Shown here: positions 9,188 to 18,171 of the stretch, in pieces | How positions within the stretch are numbered: the first letter of the stretch is position 1 | Layout: every line of letters begins with the position of its first letter | NCBI GenBank assembly: GCA_002733575.1 | Contig: NVWB01000005.1 | Span: 20,502-84,501, forward strand | Source: Blastopirellula sp. | GTDB taxonomy: Bacteria > Planctomycetota > Planctomycetia > Pirellulales > Pirellulaceae | Length of the DNA stretch: 64,000 nucleotides | Reading direction: 5' to 3' | Made by a program: the position numbers and the translations under genes | The notes under the pieces: generated by a model | Seen by the model: the letters and a program-made list of their open reading frames with translations, nothing else | Database searches by the model: none | What the model was told of the DNA's origin: nothing

Positions 9188-9958
9188 CTAACGCTTACCC
9201 CAACGAAACGATCTCTTGTCTTGCGTCACAATTGCCTGCATGTCGGGGCTCAGGGAGTAGTATTTTGACGGGCGGTTGATTTCTAGTTCGACTTGATGCC
9301 GACTATGGGGGCTGCTGGCGTAAATTACGGGGGCGTTGGTGACTCGAAAAATACTGGTCGGTTTGCCGTTCCAGCGGGTCATGTACAGACCGGCCCCGAG
9401 TGATGGTTCTCGTTGGAACTCAAACGGTTTGCTGGTGAGCATCTGAATGATTTTTCGGTCGTCGCCGGTTTGCCCACGGAAAGTGATTCGCTGAACGCGT
9501 TGATTGCGATCAAAGTAATACGTCAGCGAACCGGCCAAGTCGTTGACCTCGGTTCCCGTGACCAGTGGTACTCGCAGTCCTTCTAAATTCAAGTCAGCCA
9601 ACGTGGTCGAAACTCTCGGCCAGCGGGCCATGATCCAACGGGGCGTGGCCTCGAAGTTCAAGGCTTCTTGCAAACTATGAAAAGCAGGATCGGTAGGAGT
9701 GCCTGCCCCGGCAATTGATATTGTAGGAGTCGAGCTTCCAGGCGAAGTGCCCCCGGTTTGTGTGTTGGAAACAAATGCAGGGACACCAATCAGGCTATCT
9801 GGTGTTTCATTTTTTTTCTCATCACCAGAGGGGATCACACCTTCGGCCATCTCCCACGCCGAGGAAGTGGCTTCTTTGAAGTCCACATTGTAATAAGAGT
9901 AGGGTGCGCCAAAACAAGCACCCATGATCGCCATATAAGTTAAATTGCGTCGAATCAC
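9188..9958 (-). CDS. Hypothetical protein with N-terminal membrane segment
   Basis: A 256-residue protein I do not recognise. The start is GTG at 9958, supported by a GGAG eight bases upstream. Residues about 6-22 (LTYMAIMGACFGAPYSYY) form a short hydrophobic stretch, a signal peptide or anchor. Residues about 28-85 are Ser/Thr/Pro/Gly-rich and probably disordered. The C-terminal part (about 95-250) reads as a folded domain: 'WIMARWPRVSTTLADLNLEGLRVPLV', 'LAGSLTYYFDRNQRVQRITF', 'GDDRKIIQMLTSKPFEF'. It is convergent with the LRR gene (14 bp between stops) and divergent from the methyltransferase gene (174 bp), so it probably has its own promoter in that gap. Confidence 0.75.
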   Translation of the reverse strand: MIRRNLTYMAIMGACFGAPYSYYNVDFKEATSSAWEMAEGVIPSGDEKKNETPDSLIGVPAFVSNTQTGGTSPGSSTPTISIAGAGTPTDPAFHSLQEALNFEATPRWIMARWPRVSTTLADLNLEGLRVPLVTGTEVNDLAGSLTYYFDRNQRVQRITFRGQTGDDRKIIQMLTSKPFEFQREPSLGAGLYMTRWNGKPTSIFRVTNAPVIYASSPHSRHQVELEINRPSKYYSLSPDMQAIVTQDKRSFRWGKR

Positions 9959-10132
9959 GATTGAAACTCCGAGCCAAAAAAGAGAAACCGATATTGTCTA
10001 TTTCGACATTTGGCACGGTAAAGATCGAGCAAACCCGGTTTGCGTGATTTGATCGGTCTGTTAAGTTTTGTTTCTCCGATTAGAATGATCGGATTACTCG
10101 TTTCTAACTGTAGAACATGAACCCAACCTGCC

Positions 10133-11365
10133 ATGCCTGAGCCTGCACAAAACCTACAACCGGCAACACCGGCCGATTTCCAATGGATCACCGGAGAGCA
10201 GGCCCGAGATCTGTTGGCACAATTGTCGAAACAGCATGGCCAAAAGCTTTCGCTGGCCGTGATGTTGCAATTGCGAAAAGAAGTCGGGGCCACGCGTGCA
10301 GGCTTACTCGTCGAACAGCACGAACTTCGCCCGCGTGGCAAATCAAAGTTCAAAGCGGCGGACCAAATGTTCTTCACCAAGATAGGGCTCGAACAATCGA
10401 CCGATGAACAAATTGCCCAGTACAAAGCAAAGCGGTTTGTTGAGTCCGGCATTCAAACATCCGATCACGTGGCCGATTGCTGCTGTGGAATCGGCGGAGA
10501 CACGGCCGCGTTGAGTCAACATTCGCAGGTTACCGCGGTCGATTTGTCAGAGCAGCATCTATTTTACGCTGCCGCCAATTGCCAGGCAGCCGGAAGAAGT
10601 TCCATAAAAACGCATTGTGAAAGAGCAGAAACGATTGACTTGCAAAACTTTGCGGCGTGGCATATTGATCCTGATCGCCGAGTCGATGGGCGGCGAACCA
10701 CCCAGCTAGAACACTATAGCCCTACGCTTGCTGACTTGGAACAGATGTTACAAACCAACGACAACGCGGCCATTAAACTGGCACCAGCGGCGAGTGTTCC
10801 AGACGCTTGGCAGCAAAGGGCCGAACTTCAGTGGATCAGCCGAGACCGCGAATGCAAACAACTGGTTGCCTGGTTCGGCAAGTTGGCACTGCAACCAGGC
10901 CAGCGAAAAGCAACCAAGATTGATCGAGAGGGCACGCCTCACAGTTTTACCGGTCAGTTAGGCAAGCGAGCGAATACTTCAGCAGACCAAGTCGGTCAAT
11001 TCGTTTACGAACCAGATCCGGCCATTCTTGCGGCTGAATTAACCGATGCGATTGCCGTTGAGTTCAATTTAAAGCGATTGATGCCACGAAGTGTGTACCT
11101 TACTGCCGATCATCCTGTGAAATCGCCGCTGCTTTCGATGTTCCATTTGATTGAGTGTTTGCCGATGGATGTAAAGAAAATTCGCAAAACACTTCTGCAA
11201 CTTGAGATCGGCCAACTCGAAATCAAAAAACGTGGCGTAGATATTCTGCCAGAAGCATTTCGCAAAAAGCTGAAATTAAAAACTGAACTGCCAGGCCAAG
11301 CCGTGTTGATATTAACGCCAACGCCTGAAGGCAATCGGGCCATTTTATGCCAGCGAGTTACATAA
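10133..11365 (+). CDS. SAM-dependent methyltransferase, THUMP-like family
   Basis: A 410-residue protein with a class I methyltransferase core. Motif I is seen as VADCCCGIGGDT (about residues 114-125), followed by 'VTAVDLSEQHLFYAAANCQ', where the acidic residue would bind the SAM ribose. 'AWHIDPDRRVDGRR' (about 180) resembles motif IV of the THUMP-like methyltransferases, whose C-terminal domain is seen here from about residue 310 (SVYLTADHPVKSPLLSMFHL). The N-terminal 90 residues are helical and conserved in the family. The substrate is probably an RNA or protein but is not determined. It stands alone, divergent from the preceding gene. Confidence 0.82.
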   Translation: MPEPAQNLQPATPADFQWITGEQARDLLAQLSKQHGQKLSLAVMLQLRKEVGATRAGLLVEQHELRPRGKSKFKAADQMFFTKIGLEQSTDEQIAQYKAKRFVESGIQTSDHVADCCCGIGGDTAALSQHSQVTAVDLSEQHLFYAAANCQAAGRSSIKTHCERAETIDLQNFAAWHIDPDRRVDGRRTTQLEHYSPTLADLEQMLQTNDNAAIKLAPAASVPDAWQQRAELQWISRDRECKQLVAWFGKLALQPGQRKATKIDREGTPHSFTGQLGKRANTSADQVGQFVYEPDPAILAAELTDAIAVEFNLKRLMPRSVYLTADHPVKSPLLSMFHLIECLPMDVKKIRKTLLQLEIGQLEIKKRGVDILPEAFRKKLKLKTELPGQAVLILTPTPEGNRAILCQRVT

Positions 11366-11491
11366 ATTCAACAATTGTGTGAAACTGGGGCACTTACCGG
11401 GTAGCCCAGTTTGCTCGCAAACTGGGTTGACGCAGTCAACAAGAGGTCGCACGTGGTGCTGAGCCTAGAACAAAAGATGTTCATTTTTGAC

Positions 11492-11563
11492 GTAGGTCAG
11501 TGCTGTGCCTGACTATGAAGTGGCATCGATTCTCAATCTCCGTCAGGCACAGCACTGACCTAC
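11492..11563. repeat. Perfect 22-bp inverted repeat in a 378-bp gap
   Basis: gtaggtcagtgctgtgcctg+ac (11492-11513) is exactly complementary to 11542-11563, with a 28-base loop. The gap (11366-11743) also holds fragments such as 'gtagcccagtttgctcgcaaactgg', itself a small palindrome near 11401. The sequence looks like a dispersed intergenic palindrome rather than a terminator, as no T-run follows. Nothing else is recognised in the gap. Confidence 0.85.
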
Positions 11564-11743
11564 AGATTTTCAAATCCAAAGTTGTTCGACATTCAACATG
11601 AAATCTCTTGCGGCTGCGCCGCCCAGTTTGCGATCAAACAGGGCTACCCATTCTTTTCTTTGAATCAGCCCCCGATTTGCAAACCGCGTCTCTAGCGGTT
11701 AAGTTAAAGGGCTCACTTAAATTTCATCCTGGAGTTTTGTCAC

Positions 11744-12499
11744 ATGTGGAAATCACTTTTTCTTGTTGTTCCTTGTATGATGGTTTCGTTTTCGCCCATG
11801 TTTGCTGATACCCAACCCAAAGCCGAGCCTGGCAAACAGGTGGCTCAAACACTCACTTATCAAGATGCTGATGGCAAAGAGCAATCGATCTCGTATTGGC
11901 TCTATCTGCCCAAAGACCACAAAGCCGATGGCAAAAAAATGCCGCTGATGCTCTTTCTGCATGGGGCAGGCGAACGTGGCGACGACTTGGAAAAAGTTGC
12001 AAAACATGGTCCACCAAAAATTGTTCAAACGAAAAAAGATTTTCCTTTCATTGTGATCTCGCCCCAGTGTCCTAAAGGAGTTTGGTGGAACACAGCAGAA
12101 AACCTTGGCAAACTGAATAAATTAGTTGAGACCATTATCGATCAGCAGAACGTCGATACCTCGCGTGTTTATTGCACCGGCTTAAGCATGGGCGGTTATG
12201 GTACTTGGTCGCTCGTGGCCAAGTACCCTGGGCTTTTTGCCGCAGCGGTTCCGATTTGTGGCGGCGGTGATCCTGATGATGCGGCTGCACTGGCGAAGAC
12301 TCCGATTTGGGCATTTCATGGCGATGCTGACAGTGTGGTGCCACACAAACGCAGCAAGGAAATGGTAGACGCAGTCAACGCAGCTAAAGGCGATGTCCAA
12401 CTGACTTCCTACCCAGGAGTCAATCACGATAGCTGGACTAAAACTTATAACAATGCTGAAGTCTACAAGTGGTTGCTTTCGCATACGAAGAAAAATTAA
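11744..12499 (+). CDS. Secreted alpha/beta-hydrolase (esterase/peptidase-like)
   Basis: A 251-residue protein with a signal peptide (about residues 1-21, cleavage near MFA-DT) and an alpha/beta-hydrolase fold. The oxyanion region HGAGERG lies at 73-79. The nucleophile is S148 in GLSMGG, the acid is probably D196 in HGDADSVVP, and the histidine is H228 in GVNHDSW. This layout matches the phospholipase/carboxylesterase and PHB-depolymerase-like group that degrades esters in the periplasm; the substrate is unknown. The start ATG is 11744. The DUF4013 gene follows after 38 bp with its own strong ribosome-binding site, so the two may share a transcript. Confidence 0.87.
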   Translation: MWKSLFLVVPCMMVSFSPMFADTQPKAEPGKQVAQTLTYQDADGKEQSISYWLYLPKDHKADGKKMPLMLFLHGAGERGDDLEKVAKHGPPKIVQTKKDFPFIVISPQCPKGVWWNTAENLGKLNKLVETIIDQQNVDTSRVYCTGLSMGGYGTWSLVAKYPGLFAAAVPICGGGDPDDAAALAKTPIWAFHGDADSVVPHKRSKEMVDAVNAAKGDVQLTSYPGVNHDSWTKTYNNAEVYKWLLSHTKKN

Positions 12500-12537
12500 A
12501 GCACAACCTTCACTCGATTTGATCTTAGGAGAACACG

Positions 12538-13326
12538 ATGTCCTCGAATTTCCCTACGGATGAACACAATCCCTATAGCTCGCCGAGTGAAGGCTACCAA
12601 CCACCAGGAGAGCCAGTGGGCACCGGCACGCCGCGGCGTGACTCCATTGATTATTTCTACGCCTATAACTTTGTGTTTGAAAGTCAAAACTGGGTCACTA
12701 CTCTGCTATTAAGTACACTGACAATGATCATACCACTGGTGGGTGGAATTGTATTGATCGGTTACCACTACGAAGTCATCGCGGTGTTAGCCATGGGCCG
12801 CGGGCGTCCTTATCCTGACTATGACTTCGGTCGGTTTGGTGAATATCTGACCCGTGGTGTTTGGGTCTTCTTAGTGAGTCTGTGTGCGGGACTGCTTGTT
12901 CAGGTCATTATAGCTCCACTAGTCATTTGCGGTTGGTTGATGATTGGAATAGCCGTAAGCATTGATCCAGTGTTAGGAATCATCGGGATGTTTTTCTTCA
13001 TTCTTCTAATGATTGCATGTAGTATCATTCCATCCTTTATCATGACACCACTTACCCTTAGAGCTGGCTTGACAAAAAACTTTGGCGAAGCTTTTGATTT
13101 TGCATTCGTGAAAGACTTTGTTTCAAAAATGTGGGTCGAACAAATTCTGGTTGCCCTATTTATGAGCATCAGTTCTTTGTTTGTGGTGCTGGCAGGGGGG
13201 ATAATGTTTTGTGTTGGAATGTACCCGGCACTGGTTTTGGTAATGATGGCATATACCCACATCCAATTTCAGTTGTACCAAGTCTACCTTTCACGCGGCG
13301 GAGTGCCGATACGCATTGCACAGTAA
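12538..13326 (+). CDS. DUF4013 multi-pass membrane protein
   Basis: A 262-residue integral membrane protein. The first 40 residues are polar and Pro/Gly/Ser-rich (NPYSSPSEGYQPPGEP). At least five hydrophobic segments follow, near residues 58-82, 108-133, 140-170, 198-220 and 222-245. The stretch between the first two (GRPYPDYDFGRFGEYLTRG) is typical of DUF4013. The family has no assigned function. A GGAG six bases upstream supports ATG 12538. Palindromic element B begins about 23 bases after the stop. Confidence 0.85.
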   Translation: MSSNFPTDEHNPYSSPSEGYQPPGEPVGTGTPRRDSIDYFYAYNFVFESQNWVTTLLLSTLTMIIPLVGGIVLIGYHYEVIAVLAMGRGRPYPDYDFGRFGEYLTRGVWVFLVSLCAGLLVQVIIAPLVICGWLMIGIAVSIDPVLGIIGMFFFILLMIACSIIPSFIMTPLTLRAGLTKNFGEAFDFAFVKDFVSKMWVEQILVALFMSISSLFVVLAGGIMFCVGMYPALVLVMMAYTHIQFQLYQVYLSRGGVPIRIAQ

Positions 13327-13348
13327 GAAATGTTCAATGCGTATTACG

Positions 13349-13612
13349 AGGGCATTTCTAAAGATAGCATACTGAGTATTCACCGATGGTTGGGGCAAAT
13401 GATTGTCATGTTCTCCGGTTCTTTCTAGTCTCTCCAGTCTAGTAATGCTTCAGATTGAATTTATTTATTAGTCCCGATAGGGACGATATCGTGTAGCCAG
13501 GGAATGAATTCCCTGGCTACACGATATCGTCCCTAACGGGACTGAAAAAACAGAAAAATAAAAAATCCGCTTTTCATAATTAGTCGGAACAAGGATTTTT
13601 AAAATGCTCTAG
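13349..13612. repeat. Palindromic MITE-like element, copy B (about 264 bp)
   Basis: Copy B is in reverse orientation to copy A. Its core, 13470-13543, is a 74-bp near-perfect palindrome (35 of 37 positions pair) containing the GTCCC/GGGAC and CCAGGGAA/TTCCCTGG hairpins with no spacer at the centre. The flanks match copy A: 'gcatttctaaagatagcat' at 13352-13370 and 'ttttaaaatgctctag' at the right end. The terminal ctag provides the TAG stop of the downstream minus-strand sulfatase (13609-13611). The element sits exactly between two converging genes, where the hairpin could stop transcription from both sides. Confidence 0.85.
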
Positions 13613-14973
13613 GGCTTGATCACAATCGAATGATCTGGCACATCGGAATTGTCTTTCTGCGATTCTTGTACGCGAATTGCTTGTAGTTTGGCCAGTTGCT
13701 TCTTGTTCGTCGCAGCCCGGTCTGTTTTCTCGTATGGATCAACACTCAAGTGAAATAACTCCGAAGTTTTCTTCTTGGTGTTGTAGATTAACTTCCAATC
13801 GCCCAGATGCACGGCCACACTGGTTCCGCCGGGGCCTACGTTGTAGAGAACACGATTCTCATTGCCTGGTATTTTGCCGGTAATGACAGGCCAAATATTT
13901 TGTCCATCCCAGGCTAAGTCTTCCTCTTGTTCAAAGCCAACTAAGTGACATAGCGTAGGCATCCAGTCGACCACATGCAGCGGGGCGGTAATCTTTTTCG
14001 GCTGTAGATGTCCTTTCCAATGGACAAACGCTGGCACGCGAATCCCGCCTTCGTACGATTGTTTTTTCCAACCTCGCAGTGGATGATTTAGCCCTTGGAC
14101 TTTGGTGGTCGCCTTGGTGTTGGGGTAGTTACGGCTATCGTCTCCGTTGGTTCCGCCGTTGTCTGAGAAGAAGAGGATTAGCGTGTTGTCTCGCTGTCCG
14201 GTTTGTTCCAGTGCGGCCAGCATTTGGCCTACGCCGTCATCTAAATGGGCCACACTGGCCGCGTATTGACGTCGGCCAGTATCAATGAGTTGACATAAGT
14301 CGAGATATTTCTCCGTTTCATCAAACGGAGTATGAACCGCTGTATACGGAACATAGATAAAGAAAGGGCCTTCTCGTTTGGCTTCGATAAACTTGACTGC
14401 TTCGCTGGTGACTAAGTCGGTCACGTGTCCTTTTTCTTCGATCAACTGGTCATTGCGATGCCAGGTCTGCATGTACTCGCCCTGTTTGTACAAGTGGCTC
14501 CAAGGGTTCACGCCGCCTGCCAAGCTTCCGTGCGAATGTTGAAACCCAAACTGCTTGGGGCCCCACTGAGTTTTAGAACCAAGATGCCATTTACCAGTGA
14601 TGTAAGTTTCATAGCCGACCGATTGAAGTGCCGAAGCCAGGGTAACCGTGTTCCAAGGAAGCACTCGCGTGTTGGATGGGGCATGGTTGCCAAAACGGCT
14701 CCAATATCGGCCAGTCAACAGTCCGGCCCTAGTCGGCGTACACATCGGCGCCACATAATGCCGGTCAAGTTCTACGCTTTGTTTACAAAGCTGATCGATA
14801 TGCGGCGTAGGAATCGGGCTGCCATGATAACCGACATCGGCCCAGCCCATGTCGTCGGCTACAATCACCAAGATATTGGGGCGAGTAGTAGGTTCACTGC
14901 CTAGCAGTTGATGAGCAAGAGCTATCAGCCCTAGAAAACATGAATAAGATATTAAACGGGTACAGATCGACAT
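13609..14973 (-). CDS. Sulfatase (formylglycine type), secreted
   Basis: A 454-residue arylsulfatase-family protein. A signal peptide covers about residues 1-25. Metal-binding aspartates are in VADDMGW (D40, D41). The CTPTR motif (C78) is the site converted to formylglycine in type I sulfatases, with the second half of the signature in LLTGRYWSRFG. 'FFSDNGGTNGD' gives the second metal-binding Asp/Asn pair and 'TGKWHLG' the conserved Lys/His. It hydrolyses sulfate esters, possibly on algal polysaccharide (inference). Its stop codon is formed by the end of element B. The next minus-strand gene upstream is 29 bp away, so co-transcription with the lipoprotein gene is possible. Confidence 0.93.
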   Translation of the reverse strand: MSICTRLISYSCFLGLIALAHQLLGSEPTTRPNILVIVADDMGWADVGYHGSPIPTPHIDQLCKQSVELDRHYVAPMCTPTRAGLLTGRYWSRFGNHAPSNTRVLPWNTVTLASALQSVGYETYITGKWHLGSKTQWGPKQFGFQHSHGSLAGGVNPWSHLYKQGEYMQTWHRNDQLIEEKGHVTDLVTSEAVKFIEAKREGPFFIYVPYTAVHTPFDETEKYLDLCQLIDTGRRQYAASVAHLDDGVGQMLAALEQTGQRDNTLILFFSDNGGTNGDDSRNYPNTKATTKVQGLNHPLRGWKKQSYEGGIRVPAFVHWKGHLQPKKITAPLHVVDWMPTLCHLVGFEQEEDLAWDGQNIWPVITGKIPGNENRVLYNVGPGGTSVAVHLGDWKLIYNTKKKTSELFHLSVDPYEKTDRAATNKKQLAKLQAIRVQESQKDNSDVPDHSIVIKP

Positions 14974-15002
14974 CGGTAAATTATCCAGTCTGTGTAAGAA
15001 CT

Positions 15003-16532
15003 TTATCTGGCACTCTCTACTTCTTTAACTTCGATAGTGACGTTGCCGATGTTATCGCCAAGCTGTGCCGGGTGGTCGTTGACTTTGAGATAGAGCGTGG
15101 TGTTGGTTTCAATCTTTAGTTCGCGTTGTGAACCGACTGGCTCTTGAAAGGCAAGTGGCGCGGTGCCTTGGCCATTCCAGTTATCGGCGCGTAAACCGCA
15201 CATTAACATTCCCAATGGAAATCCGTTGTAGTATCTCAGCGTAATTCCGTTGGGTTCGCTCATCCAAGGTTGATTGTCTTCCTGAGCAATTTGATATTGG
15301 CCAGAAGCACTTAGCTGATAGGTTTTGCCGGCTTCTAACAAGATGCCGGTTGACTGCCAGCCTCGATCGGCGGTGATCATCGCAGTGGCCGAAGCACCTG
15401 TGATCGCTTGCCCTTTTTTATATTGGACATCATTTCTAGCGAAGTCATATCCATACTCAGAATTCACCACGAACAGTTGCCAGCCTTCGCTGATCTCTGG
15501 CCACTGGTCGGCCAGTGATTCAAGTAATCTTCGACTCAAGTCAGTATGAAAACGCACGTTCTTGTACGATTCTCGAAAGGCTTTTTGTGAGCGAGGGTTA
15601 TGATCTAAATAGGTCACCGCACCCCAGCACCAGCCATACGGTTCGTTCTGTAAATGAGCGGTCGGGCCGTAGATCATGATCGTGCCCAAGGTCATGCCGC
15701 GCTGTGCTTTGTATTCTTCCTTGATAATTTTGATGCGTCCCCACATCGGAACATCTAGTTTGTTGTTCGGCACTATTCCAACTTCAAGTTTCTTGCCGTC
15801 CCAGGAGTGCGTACCAAAGTATTCGGCCATCCCCTCCATGTACCACGGCGGACCTGCGCCGCCGAGTAGATTGTTCATAAAGGCGTGCGTTCCTTCGTGC
15901 AGCAAAAGATGACGCTGGTAGTAATCGCTCGGTTGATCCAATAGCCAGACCGTGTCATTGCGTGCATAGCCATATAAGAACTCTGGTAAGTTGCCAGGCA
16001 AAAGTCCGGCGGCTGAGAACTTTTCTTTGCCAGACATCAAGCAGGCTTTGATCTTCCAGTTGGCGTGCTTAGCAGGGTCTACATGAAAGTAACTGCACCA
16101 GTGGGGAAATGCCGCGTCGAACAACGCAGGAAATGAATTGAGTTCGGCACTCGCAGGCAAGTCGGTATAGAGCGTCAGGTGCGTGCCTGAGATTGTGCGA
16201 ATTCCGGCGACTGATAATTTGGCAGGGTCGGCTTCAAACTCCTCATGAACTTGTATCGGCCCCGGTTTGAAACGCTCTTTGGCGTTATCATTGTTCATAA
16301 ATTGATTGAAGAGTCGTTCTCCTTCATTCTTGGGTGGGGCCGTTTCTGGCTTTTTCGATGTGCCTTGCCGAAAAGCCGTAGGGTTGCCTGGATCTTCAAT
16401 CGTGGCTGTCGTTTGTTGCGAAGTGGTAACCGGTCGCTGCGCTGTTGATGGCTGAGTTGCAGATGGTTTCGAACCACAGCCGACGAGGGACAAACCCAAT
16501 GCGGCGAGAATAGTTAAACGTATCAAATCCAT
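15003..16532 (-). CDS. Lipoprotein with HExxH-type metallopeptidase motif
   Basis: A 509-residue predicted lipoprotein with lipobox LVGC (C19). ATG 16532 is chosen; a GTG three codons upstream is also possible. A Thr/Pro-rich linker precedes a domain with HEGTHAFM (H212, E213, H216) and 'WYMEGMAEYFG' (E237), the zinc ligand and catalytic layout of gluzincin-like peptidases related to DUF1570. The C-terminal 150 residues ('GITGASATAMITADRGWQST', then 'SASGQYQI' and 'GITLRYYNGFPLGML') form a separate beta-rich domain that may bind carbohydrate. Peptidase activity is inferred from the motif. The gene lies just upstream of the sulfatase on the same strand. Confidence 0.8.
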   Translation of the reverse strand: MDLIRLTILAALGLSLVGCGSKPSATQPSTAQRPVTTSQQTTATIEDPGNPTAFRQGTSKKPETAPPKNEGERLFNQFMNNDNAKERFKPGPIQVHEEFEADPAKLSVAGIRTISGTHLTLYTDLPASAELNSFPALFDAAFPHWCSYFHVDPAKHANWKIKACLMSGKEKFSAAGLLPGNLPEFLYGYARNDTVWLLDQPSDYYQRHLLLHEGTHAFMNNLLGGAGPPWYMEGMAEYFGTHSWDGKKLEVGIVPNNKLDVPMWGRIKIIKEEYKAQRGMTLGTIMIYGPTAHLQNEPYGWCWGAVTYLDHNPRSQKAFRESYKNVRFHTDLSRRLLESLADQWPEISEGWQLFVVNSEYGYDFARNDVQYKKGQAITGASATAMITADRGWQSTGILLEAGKTYQLSASGQYQIAQEDNQPWMSEPNGITLRYYNGFPLGMLMCGLRADNWNGQGTAPLAFQEPVGSQRELKIETNTTLYLKVNDHPAQLGDNIGNVTIEVKEVESAR

Positions 16533-16642
16533 TGAGTGCACCAGAAATAAATGAAAAGTACCACAAAGGGGAGAATCTTTCTTCCATTCGTGTTATTCTA
16601 AACAAAAACTACAAGAGTTACCGACCCCAGACGAAAATAACT

Positions 16643-17095
16643 ATGGAACAAGCTCCGCGTAAATATACATCAAAACTATCACAGGCTCATTTTTCCTGTG
16701 GAATCGTGGCATTTCTTGGTGCGTTGGTCAGTTTAACCGACTGGCCAGAATTGCCCGATAACTTGACCGAGTGGTTGCCGCTGACCATTGCGGCATGGAT
16801 TATCGCCGGGATTGTACAATTAATGCTGGCCCAGGGCCATATTCGCACATCTGTATTAGATCGACAAAACTTGCAACTACCGGCAGCAGCGGAACGTAAA
16901 ACTACGTTGGTTTGGGCCGCCACAAATGTTGTTGTTTTGTGTGCCGTATTCTATTTTTACTGGCAAGGTTCCCAGTCGATCTTACTATTGGCAAATCAGA
17001 ATTTGTTGTTAGTTAGCCTAGCGATTAGCAACTCGTTTTCACTGATCGTTTGGATCGCTCGCTGGTTCACAATTTCCGACTCCTCACAAAGCTAA
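16643..17095 (+). CDS. Small multi-pass membrane protein, unknown
   Basis: A 150-residue protein with four predicted membrane segments, near residues 17-35, 47-65, 88-105 and 112-140. ATG 16643 is preferred over an ATG 111 bases upstream, because the longer form would overlap the divergent lipoprotein start and adds a polar, low-complexity N-terminus. I do not recognise the family. It ends six bases before the solute-binding lipoprotein gene, so the two are probably co-transcribed. It is too short, and lacks the EAA motif, to be the ABC permease for that binding protein. Confidence 0.7.
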   Translation: MEQAPRKYTSKLSQAHFSCGIVAFLGALVSLTDWPELPDNLTEWLPLTIAAWIIAGIVQLMLAQGHIRTSVLDRQNLQLPAAAERKTTLVWAATNVVVLCAVFYFYWQGSQSILLLANQNLLLVSLAISNSFSLIVWIARWFTISDSSQS

Positions 17096-17101
17096 TCGAG
17101 T

Positions 17102-18136
17102 ATGACTTTTCAGAATAAACACCAAACGATACTATTTCTTGCATTATTGACCGTGGTCGGTTCGTTGTGGGGCTGTCGGTCTGCTTCTGAGAACGAAGTG
17201 ATCGTCTACACCGCATTGGATCAACAGTTCTCAGAACCGCATTTCAAGATGTTCACCGAGCAAACCGGTATTCCAGTCGTGCCGAAGTTTGATACTGAAG
17301 CCAATAAAACCGTAGGGCTTACTACAGCAATCTTGGCAGAAAAGAATCGGCCTCGCTGTGATTTGTTTTGGAACAACGAAATTCTCAATACATTACGGCT
17401 CGAAAAGGCGGGGCTGCTCGACGTTTACTTTCCTAAAAACCGGGAATCCTTTCCGGCAGAGTTTCGTTCAGCGGAAGGACACTGGAGCGGCTTTGCGGCC
17501 AGAGCCCGAGTATTAATAATCAACACCGATAAAATAAAACCGGCCGATTTGCCTGAGTCGATTTTTGATCTCGCCGACCCGGCTTGGAAAGGCCAATGTG
17601 GATTTGCCAAACCACTGTTTGGAACGACCGCCACACATGCTGCGGTTTTATTTGCGACACTCGGCGAAGAAAAAGCAACGCAGTTTTTTACTGATCTAAA
17701 AGCAAACGCTCGCATGATGCCTGGTAACAAGCAAGTGGCCCTAGCGGTTTCAAACGGACAACTGGCCTTTGGGCTCACCGATACCGACGATGCCATCATC
17801 GAAATCGAACGCGGCATGCCGGTTGCCATTGTCTACCCTGACCAGGGAGCCGATCAATTGGGCACACTGTTCATTCCGAACACTTTGGCAATCATTAAAA
17901 ATGGCCCCAATACCAAAGCGGCCCAACAACTGGTCGATTATCTACTAACCGCAGAAGTTGAAACGGCCTTATCGCAGGGCCCTAGTGCTCAAATTCCGTT
18001 GAATAAAAACATTGATATCGAACTGCGAGTTGAATCGCCTCAGACTATCAAGTCAATGCAAGTCGATTTCCACGAAGCGGCCAACCACTGGAACACCGCC
18101 GCCGCACAGATGGAAGCGTTGTTCTTGGCGCCGTAG
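17102..18136 (+). CDS. Extracellular solute-binding lipoprotein (iron(III)-type family)
   Basis: A 344-residue periplasmic binding protein of the family 1 / Fe(III)-type ABC transporter group. A signal sequence ends in a lipobox-like SLWGC (C25). The mature N-terminus 'EVIVYTALDQQFSEPHFKMFTEQTGI' is characteristic of this group, as are 'CDLFWNNEI' and 'FTDTDDAI'-like stretches (GLTDTDDAIIEIERGMPVAIVYPDQG). It should capture a small ligand, iron or an anion, for a membrane permease. No permease or ATPase gene is nearby, so it is an orphan binding protein. The downstream gene (18172) is 35 bp away on the same strand. Confidence 0.88.
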   Translation: MTFQNKHQTILFLALLTVVGSLWGCRSASENEVIVYTALDQQFSEPHFKMFTEQTGIPVVPKFDTEANKTVGLTTAILAEKNRPRCDLFWNNEILNTLRLEKAGLLDVYFPKNRESFPAEFRSAEGHWSGFAARARVLIINTDKIKPADLPESIFDLADPAWKGQCGFAKPLFGTTATHAAVLFATLGEEKATQFFTDLKANARMMPGNKQVALAVSNGQLAFGLTDTDDAIIEIERGMPVAIVYPDQGADQLGTLFIPNTLAIIKNGPNTKAAQQLVDYLLTAEVETALSQGPSAQIPLNKNIDIELRVESPQTIKSMQVDFHEAANHWNTAAAQMEALFLAP

Positions 18137-18171
18137 AATAACGTGGGCACGTGTCTATCAAGGAAAGAAAA

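Noticed and set aside
12540..12689. Frames antisense to the start of the DUF4013 gene
   Set aside because: They overlap a strongly supported gene with its own ribosome-binding site and have no family signature.
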